This document shows positions 6,871 through 11,046 of a DNA stretch of 11,046 nucleotides, piece after piece. The notes under the pieces were generated by a model. The model saw nothing but the letters and a program-made list of their open reading frames with translations. It was not told the DNA's origin and did not search any database. Where the stretch lies: contig CALELJ010000260.1 in assembly GCA_937902445.1 (NCBI GenBank), forward strand, positions 1 through 11,046, written 5' to 3'. A program made the translations under genes and the position numbers. This DNA comes from an uncultured Treponema sp. (GTDB lineage Bacteria > Spirochaetota > Spirochaetia > Treponematales > Treponemataceae). The stretch's first letter is position 1; the number at the start of each line of letters is the position of its first letter.

Positions 6871-7656
6871 ATGAACGCTTCTACATCGTCAAGTTTCAGC
6901 ACTCTTTATGAGATAACGGAAAAGCTCCGCAGTGAAAATGGCTGTCCCTGGGACAAAAAGCAGACGCCGTCGACTCTGCGTGAGACTTTTATAGAAGAAA
7001 CTTTTGAAGTGATTGATGCCATCACCGAAGGCGATCCCATGCACGTAAAAGAAGAACTTGGTGATGCCTTTTTTAACCTGATTCTCATTTCCTATTGCTA
7101 TGAGCAGTCCGGGGATTTTACCATCGCCCAGATTCTTGATGAGATCAGTGAAAAACTTGTACGCCGTCATCCCCATGTTTTTGGTGACGCTCAGGCAGAC
7201 ACGGCTGCAAAGGTCGTGAAGCAGTGGGATAAGATCAAGGAAGAAGTGGAAGGCCGCAGGGGTGAATCCGTGCTGGATACGGTACCCAAGGGATTCCCGC
7301 CGATGCTGAAGGCTTACAAGATACTCAAAAAGGCTGCAAAGGCAGGTTTTGACTGGCGTTCCGTTGAGATGGCGGAAAGCAAGGTTTTTGAAGAACTGGA
7401 AGAAATTGCCATGGCCCGTGGAGAGGAGGATATGGCTCATCTTGAGGAGGAGGCGGGAGATTTTTTGCTTGCTGCGGTAAACTATTGCCGCAAGCTTGGT
7501 ATTGATCCAAACGTTGCCATGGAAAAGGCATGCAATAAATTCGGTAAAAGGTTCCGTCTTGTGGAAAAAGGCATGAAGGAAAAAGGCCTTGAGATGAAGG
7601 AAGATAACGACGGAACAATGCTGAACCTATGGAGCCAGGCAAAAGGAAGCCTCTAA
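6871..7656 (+). CDS. mazG: Nucleoside triphosphate pyrophosphohydrolase MazG
   Basis: Cytosolic enzyme that hydrolyses nucleoside triphosphates to monophosphate and pyrophosphate, cleaning the nucleotide pool; in E. coli it also affects stress signalling. Its 261 residues match the full two-domain form. The first MazG domain shows ENGCPWDKKQT (22-32), the metal-binding EExxE at 42-46 and ExxD at 62-65. The second shows GFDWRSVE (159-166), EELEE at 174-178 and EEEAGD at 192-197 with another ExxD. Both metal sites look intact. AAGG at 6860-6863 is 7 nt before the ATG. No toxin-antitoxin mazEF gene is near. It is probably a single transcription unit, since clpP has its own promoter just after the stop codon. 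Confidence 0.95.
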   Translation: MNASTSSSFSTLYEITEKLRSENGCPWDKKQTPSTLRETFIEETFEVIDAITEGDPMHVKEELGDAFFNLILISYCYEQSGDFTIAQILDEISEKLVRRHPHVFGDAQADTAAKVVKQWDKIKEEVEGRRGESVLDTVPKGFPPMLKAYKILKKAAKAGFDWRSVEMAESKVFEELEEIAMARGEEDMAHLEEEAGDFLLAAVNYCRKLGIDPNVAMEKACNKFGKRFRLVEKGMKEKGLEMKEDNDGTMLNLWSQAKGSL

Positions 7657-7666
7657 GCCTGATTGG

Positions 7667-7695
7667 TTGTCAGTTGGGCAATTTTTGTATATATT
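7667..7695 (+). promoter_or_regulatory. clpP operon promoter, sigma70 type
   Basis: TTGTCA (7667-7672) and TATATT (7690-7695) each match 5 of 6 consensus bases and are exactly 17 nt apart. Transcription would start near 7702, giving a leader of about 50 nt. No heat-shock element (CIRCE) or CtsR-like operator was seen around it. An imperfect hairpin in the same place (GCC 7657-7659 with GGC 7677-7679, then ATTTTT) may also weakly terminate mazG. Confidence 0.7.
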
Positions 7696-7707
7696 TTAGT
7701 CTTGAGA

Positions 7708-7748
7708 TGAGCAGCTTAGCTCAATTTTTGTTGTTTTTTTATATGGAG
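7708..7748 (+). promoter_or_regulatory. clpP leader: 5'-proximal hairpin, U-rich tract, ribosome-binding site
   Basis: TGAGC (7708-7712) pairs with GCTCA (7719-7723) around a 6-nt loop. A U-rich run (7725-7740) and GGAG (7745-7748) follow. GGAG is 2 nt from the ATG at 7751 and 5 nt from the ATG at 7754, so the second ATG is the better start. The stem is short; a structural role is inferred only from its position near the mRNA 5' end. Confidence 0.35.
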
Positions 7749-7753
7749 AAATG

Positions 7754-8359
7754 ATGAACAGAACAATGAACATTCGCCTTGAAGACGAAAAGAAGGATGA
7801 AAAGAAGGCAGAAATGCCAGATCCACTTGCAGAGAAATTCCTTAAGACAAGACAGATTTTAATGAGCGGTGAAGTAAGTGAAGAACTTGCAGACAGAATT
7901 TGCCGCCAGCTTCTTATTCTCGAGGCAGACAGCGACAAGCCTATTTATCTTTACATCGACAGCCCTGGTGGTGATGTATATGCAGGATTTGCAATTTTTG
8001 ACACGATCCGCTTCATCAACGCCCCTGTCTATACAATTGGAATGGGACTTATTGCCAGTGCTGCTGCCCTTATTCTTCTTGCAGCTCCTAAAGAGCGTCG
8101 TCTTGGTTTTGCAAATTCAAGCTACCTTATTCACCAGCCATCAAGCGGAATGAAGGGTGTTGCAACAGATATCGAAATTCACGCTGCGGAACTTGCAAAG
8201 ACACGTGCAAAGATCAACGAGATCATCGCCGAGGAAACAGGAACTGCCCTGGACAAAGTATCTAAGGATACAGACCGTGACTACTGGCTCAATGCACAGG
8301 AATCAATTGACTACGGTCTTATCAGCAAGATCATCACAAAGCGTTCGGACCTAAACTAG
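7754..8359 (+). CDS. clpP: ATP-dependent Clp protease proteolytic subunit, divergent type
   Basis: Serine peptidase subunit of the Clp protease, which forms a barrel and degrades proteins fed in by a Clp ATPase. From the ATG at 7754 it has 201 residues (202 from 7751). The catalytic triad is visible: S102 (GLIASAAAL), H127 (LIHQPSSG) and D176 (DTDRDYWL). DSPGGDVYAGFAIFDTI marks the fold. The N-terminus is unlike canonical ClpP: a Lys/Glu-rich stretch (about 8-22) replaces the usual start, and GQAASMGA is changed to GLIASAAA. This suggests a second-type paralogue, possibly paired with another ClpP elsewhere. No clpX, clpA or tig gene is adjacent. It leads an operon with the acetyltransferase and RNA-binding genes. 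Confidence 0.92.
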   Translation: MNRTMNIRLEDEKKDEKKAEMPDPLAEKFLKTRQILMSGEVSEELADRICRQLLILEADSDKPIYLYIDSPGGDVYAGFAIFDTIRFINAPVYTIGMGLIASAAALILLAAPKERRLGFANSSYLIHQPSSGMKGVATDIEIHAAELAKTRAKINEIIAEETGTALDKVSKDTDRDYWLNAQESIDYGLISKIITKRSDLN

Positions 8360-8367
8360 AAAAGGCA

Positions 8368-9279
8368 ATGACATTCCGGCTTACTGACATTCTTATCGAT
8401 CAGATTCTCTTCTATATGGAAAACCAGGGTGAGACAGCCCTTGTTTCTGCCAAAGATAGTAAGATTGTGACTGTTGTGGATGATGAGCCGGAACTCGATG
8501 ACGAAAACTATTACTCGCTGCCGGATTGGACGAGTGCCGACGGCTTTGAGTTGATGGAAAATTTCACTGCGGGGCTTCACAATCCCAGTGCCTACAGGGA
8601 ACTGAGGAGATGCCTTGCAAACAGAAGGGGGGTGTTCAGGAATTTCAAGGATATTTTAAAATCGTACCCGGAAGTAGAAAAAAAATGGTTTGCATTCAAA
8701 GACAAGGTAATGCACCAGAGAATTACTGAATGGTACAACGAACTTTGCGAGTCCTGGGGTTTGGAAACACTTGAAGAGAATCCGGAATATGATGATACGG
8801 AATATCTTGTTCAGGATGATTTTGAATTTACCGAATACGATTCTGTTAAGGACAAAGAATGCGTTGATCGTGAAGTCTGTGAATTGGCAAAAGAATACGG
8901 CGAAAAGTATTCCGGAGAACTTGGAGAGGCAGTGGCAGACATTTTAAGAAATCAGTCAGTCCGCTGTTCCGGTGAGGACAAATTTGGATATGTATGTTGT
9001 TCTCATGATGGGGAGTTCCTTGGATGTGCGCTTGTTTCTGCTTGCCCGTCCTCAGCAAAAAAGACGGTGTCGTTTACTGACTTTTTTGTGATTCAGAATT
9101 ACCGCGGGCTTGGCATAGGCAAAGAACTTTTGAACAGATGCCTTGCAGATTTGAAGGACCGTGGAATTCAGTGGGTAATTTTATCAAATACAGTCATACC
9201 GGAATCATTGGAAACTTTGGTTTTTGAATTTTCATTCAAAAAGACAGATTTCGGTTACGTAAAAAATTTTTTGGAGTAA
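8368..9279 (+). CDS. UPF0158-family N-terminus fused to GNAT acetyltransferase domain
   Basis: A 303-residue protein in two parts. Residues 1-142 match my recollection of the uncharacterised UPF0158 family: FRLTDILIDQILFYMENQ at the start, YYSLPDWTSADGFELM (48-63), NRRGVFRNFKDILKSYPEVE (85-104) and EWYNELCESWGLE (121-133). A very acidic linker (about 138-165) leads to a GNAT domain at about 166-303, with the acetyl-CoA pyrophosphate loop RGLGIG at 246-251 (RxxGxG) in FFVIQNYRGLGIGKELL. It should acetylate something from acetyl-CoA; the acceptor is unknown. The gene begins 8 nt after clpP. AAAGG lies only 2 nt before the ATG, a short spacing that may mean translation is coupled to clpP. The start is fixed by the conserved family N-terminus. 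Confidence 0.85.
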   Translation: MTFRLTDILIDQILFYMENQGETALVSAKDSKIVTVVDDEPELDDENYYSLPDWTSADGFELMENFTAGLHNPSAYRELRRCLANRRGVFRNFKDILKSYPEVEKKWFAFKDKVMHQRITEWYNELCESWGLETLEENPEYDDTEYLVQDDFEFTEYDSVKDKECVDREVCELAKEYGEKYSGELGEAVADILRNQSVRCSGEDKFGYVCCSHDGEFLGCALVSACPSSAKKTVSFTDFFVIQNYRGLGIGKELLNRCLADLKDRGIQWVILSNTVIPESLETLVFEFSFKKTDFGYVKNFLE

Positions 9280-9282
9280 AAA

Positions 9283-10155
9283 ATGGCATACAACAACAAT
9301 CGTGAAGGTTTTTCAATCAATGAAGAACAGGTGGCAGCTTTTTTGGCAGATGCAGTAAAACGCGTGGAATCATCAAGTGATTCAGACATTGAAGCTTTGA
9401 AGACACTTAAAAAGCTTTTCAAGAAGAATGTTCCATTCTCACGCAGAAGCTATGTGGCAGCATTGCTCATCAAGAATGCGACAGCAGGTTTCAGAGGCAA
9501 CCGCTTTAACCGCGAAAACAAGAACGATCGTTTTTCTTCAAAGCGTGAAGAACGTTTCAACCGCAATGAGACACGTTCAGCAGAAAGAAAACCGGCAGAA
9601 GAGCATACAGAAAAGGCACCTCGCGTGACAATTGATCCAGCCGCAGCAGGAACAATTTTCATCGGTGTAGGTAGAAGCCGTGGCGTATTCCCACGTGACC
9701 TCGTTGGTCTTCTTGTAAGCGTTGCAGGTTTTGACCGCTCAAGAATCGGTGAAATCCGTGTTCTTTCAAACTATTCTTTCATCCAGCTTTTCGCAGAAGA
9801 TTGCGACAAGGCAATCGCCGCCCTCAATGGTTATGACTATCGCGGAAGAAAACTTTCAGTAAGCTATAGCCGCAAGAAGGAAGAGGGAGAAACATCTGAA
9901 GCACAGGATGAAGTAATTCCTGCAAATGTTTCAAACGAAGGACATGCTGATACATCTGTAAACACAGAAGCAGCAAAGCTTGCAGCAGAACAGTCGGCTT
10001 TCGCAGCTTCTATGGACAAGGCTCCTGTTGAAGAACCAGTTGCAGAAACTCCTGCTTCAGAAGAACCAAAGGCCGCTTCGGCACCAGTTGAGGAAAAGAC
10101 ATACTTTGAAACAACAGATGACGGACAGGTTAAGTCACACTTTGTAAACAACTAA
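9283..10155 (+). CDS. Stand-alone DbpA-type RNA-binding domain protein
   Basis: A 290-residue protein whose only recognisable domain (about 123-196, TIFIGVGRSRGVF... to RGRKLSVSY) resembles the RRM-like C-terminal domain of DEAD-box helicases DbpA and CsdA. The helicase core is absent: no DEAD, Walker A or SAT motif. The N-terminal ~65 residues look helical (EEQVAAFLADAVKRV, then ALKTLKKLFKK). Residues 70-105 are Arg/Asn-rich and probably disordered, a likely second RNA contact. The tail (198-275) is acidic and Ala/Glu/Pro-rich. It probably binds structured RNA, perhaps rRNA, as a chaperone or assembly factor; this is inference. It begins 3 nt after the GNAT gene; GGAG at 9273-9276, behind a T6 tract, is 6 nt before the ATG. 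Confidence 0.82.
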   Translation: MAYNNNREGFSINEEQVAAFLADAVKRVESSSDSDIEALKTLKKLFKKNVPFSRRSYVAALLIKNATAGFRGNRFNRENKNDRFSSKREERFNRNETRSAERKPAEEHTEKAPRVTIDPAAAGTIFIGVGRSRGVFPRDLVGLLVSVAGFDRSRIGEIRVLSNYSFIQLFAEDCDKAIAALNGYDYRGRKLSVSYSRKKEEGETSEAQDEVIPANVSNEGHADTSVNTEAAKLAAEQSAFAASMDKAPVEEPVAETPASEEPKAASAPVEEKTYFETTDDGQVKSHFVNN

Positions 10156-10164
10156 AAGAAATCT

Positions 10165-10248
10165 AAATGCAATCGCAGAGAACCGCGCCAAGCCTGTTCC
10201 GGTGAAACTTCGTTTCAAGTTGCAGTTTGTCGCGAAACCTCTGCATTT
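10165..10248 (+). ncRNA. Candidate structured RNA segment after the operon
   Basis: Nested complementarity suggests one folded unit: GCAGAG (10175-10180) with CTCTGC (10239-10244), CGCG (10184-10187) with CGCG (10231-10234), and inside them a 6-bp hairpin TGAAAC/GTTTCA (10203-10208, 10212-10217) with loop TTC. AAATGCA (10165-10171) with TGCATTT (10242-10248) is an alternative outer helix sharing bases with the first, so two states are possible. I match it to no known RNA or riboswitch class. It could be part of the operon's 3' UTR or the leader of the next gene. Confidence 0.4.
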
Positions 10249-10278
10249 GCAAAATGATTTTAACAGTCATGGGAAATA

Positions 10279-10306
10279 GGCAGCGGTAAAAGCTGCCATT
10301 TTTTTT
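10279..10306 (+). terminator. Strong intrinsic terminator
   Basis: GGCAGC (10279-10284) pairs with GCTGCC (10292-10297) around a 7-nt loop and is followed by A and eight T (10299-10306). It closes the clpP operon about 125 nt after the last stop codon. The Shine-Dalgarno GGAG of the next gene starts at 10307, immediately after the T-tract. Confidence 0.88.
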
Positions 10307-10317
10307 GGAGCGATACT

Positions 10318-10947
10318 ATGAAAATCGACTGCATTCAGACAGGGCCTTTTGGCGTAAATACCTACATTGTTGAAATTGAGGACAACAAATGTTTCATTGT
10401 TGATCCTGCGGCCTGCAGGTTTACCCGCGACACGGAAAAATTTTCCGCTTACCTTGATTCATCAGGGCTTGAACCGGTTGCCATTGTCTTGACCCACGGA
10501 CATTTTGACCATGTCTCCGGACTCAAGTTTCTCCGGGAAAAATACCCTGAAATCGAAATCTATATTCACAATGATGATGCCCCGATGATCGGTCATGATT
10601 CTGAAAAAATGCAGGGGCCTGGTCTTGAGAGCATGGGATTTGATGTTTTTGTTGAGGATATGGAAATCAACAAGGTGAGTGCTGATAATGTGCAGGAATA
10701 TTCGAAGGAATATTTTGGAGATATTGTAAACTATACAAATATTTTTGATGATTATGAATTAGATAAAGAATCAAGAAGGGCTTATTTTTCGCAATATGCA
10801 AGTGCAGTATTAGCCACGAAGGGAACGATAATATTCAAGGAAAGATTCGATTTCCTCAAGAACTTGTGTTTACCATATTACCTCTGGGTGAAATTCTATA
10901 GATTATTGAAAAGAATATTTGGGTATAGAAGAACTTCCATTCGGTAG
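10318..10947 (+). CDS. Chimeric ORF: MBL-fold (glyoxalase II-like) N-terminus joined to an unrelated tail
   Basis: The first ~114 of 209 residues are a typical small glyoxalase II-like metallo-beta-lactamase-fold hydrolase: GVNTYIV (12-18), FIVDP (26-30), the zinc motif THGHFDH with H60, H62, D64 and H65, and IYIHNDDAPM (81-90). After VED (112-114) the family pattern stops. The later metal-binding His of the HTPGHT motif, the bridging Asp and the final His are all missing. The tail (about 115-209) is basic and aromatic (LWVKFYRLLKRIFGYRR) and I do not recognise it. GC content falls from 30 of 60 bases at 10441-10500 to 16 of 60 at 10741-10800, and TTA becomes the main Leu codon in the tail. 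The hydrolase is almost certainly inactive. GGAG at 10307-10310 is 7 nt before the ATG. It may be a recombination product or an assembly misjoin. Confidence 0.75.
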   Translation: MKIDCIQTGPFGVNTYIVEIEDNKCFIVDPAACRFTRDTEKFSAYLDSSGLEPVAIVLTHGHFDHVSGLKFLREKYPEIEIYIHNDDAPMIGHDSEKMQGPGLESMGFDVFVEDMEINKVSADNVQEYSKEYFGDIVNYTNIFDDYELDKESRRAYFSQYASAVLATKGTIIFKERFDFLKNLCLPYYLWVKFYRLLKRIFGYRRTSIR

Positions 10948-11046
10948 AGGCTGATTGCGTATTTTTCGTGATAAATGTGCGTGCTATGTTGGTTTTTCAG
11001 ACATTATTTATATACGCTTTATTTATTTCCGTATTGTATTTATACG
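10660..11046. other. AT-rich region of different origin, to the end of the window
   Basis: From about 10660-10680 base composition and codon choice differ from the rest of the window. The coding part ends at 10947. The last 99 bases contain no gene I can support; they hold TATACG twice (11011-11016, 11041-11046) and a possible CGTAT/ATACG inverted repeat (11030-11034, 11042-11046). There is no transposase gene or clear terminal repeat in view. It may be the edge of a horizontally acquired locus. Confidence 0.5.

Noticed and set aside
6871..7656. MazG as part of a mazEF toxin-antitoxin system
   Set aside because: No mazE or mazF gene is adjacent; the gene lies between a tRNA gene and clpP, each with its own promoter.
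10165..10248. Assignment to a known RNA (SRP RNA, tmRNA, 6S or a common riboswitch)
   Set aside because: None of the conserved motifs of these classes that I know is present, for example GGAAGCAGC of SRP RNA.
10948..11046. Integron attC site or insertion-sequence end near the window edge
   Set aside because: The short TATACG repeats and CGTAT/ATACG inversion are explained by AT-rich sequence; no core site, transposase or integrase was seen.

Overview
The window looks like ordinary chromosome from a diderm, mid-GC bacterium, most probably a gut or rumen spirochaete of the genus Treponema. I base this on the TonB system with tandem ExbD proteins, a UPF0158-GNAT fusion, a free-standing DbpA-type RNA-binding protein, a second-type ClpP and the codon style. 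The species cannot be fixed from the sequence alone. Most of the window is normal chromosomal coding sequence; only the last ~400 bases look foreign.

Layout. (1) 1-4435, plus strand: the 3' part of a TonB-dependent outer-membrane receptor, an 11-bp hairpin, then a tight exbB-exbD-exbD-tonB operon. Receptor and energising motor probably form one uptake module; the substrate is unknown. (2) 4432-5451, minus strand: a Fic-family protein with a C-terminal winged helix, meeting tonB tail to tail with overlapping stop codons. Its Fic core motif is degenerate (GTYR where GNGR is expected). (3) 5452-5611: divergent promoters for fic and for a highly biased HMGL/DmpG-type aldolase gene (5612-6586), which ends in a strong, probably bidirectional terminator. 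(4) 6670-6743, minus strand: tRNA-Val(GAC) with its own promoter, divergent from mazG (6871-7656). (5) 7667-10306: a good sigma70-type promoter drives clpP, a UPF0158-GNAT fusion and a DbpA-domain RNA-binding protein, separated by 8 and 3 nt. The operon is followed by a potentially structured ~84-nt RNA segment and a strong intrinsic terminator. (6) 10318-10947: an ORF that starts as a metallo-beta-lactamase/glyoxalase-II-like hydrolase and, near codon 115, turns into an unrelated AT-rich tail with different codon use; AT-rich DNA follows to the end.

The points most worth a second look are the degenerate Fic protein, the chimeric MBL ORF, the structured RNA/terminator abutting the MBL ribosome-binding site, the ClpP/acetyltransferase/RNA-binding operon, and a recurring U-tract directly ahead of a GGAG Shine-Dalgarno sequence at four genes. 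I found no CRISPR array, insertion sequence, phage gene or recognisable defence system.
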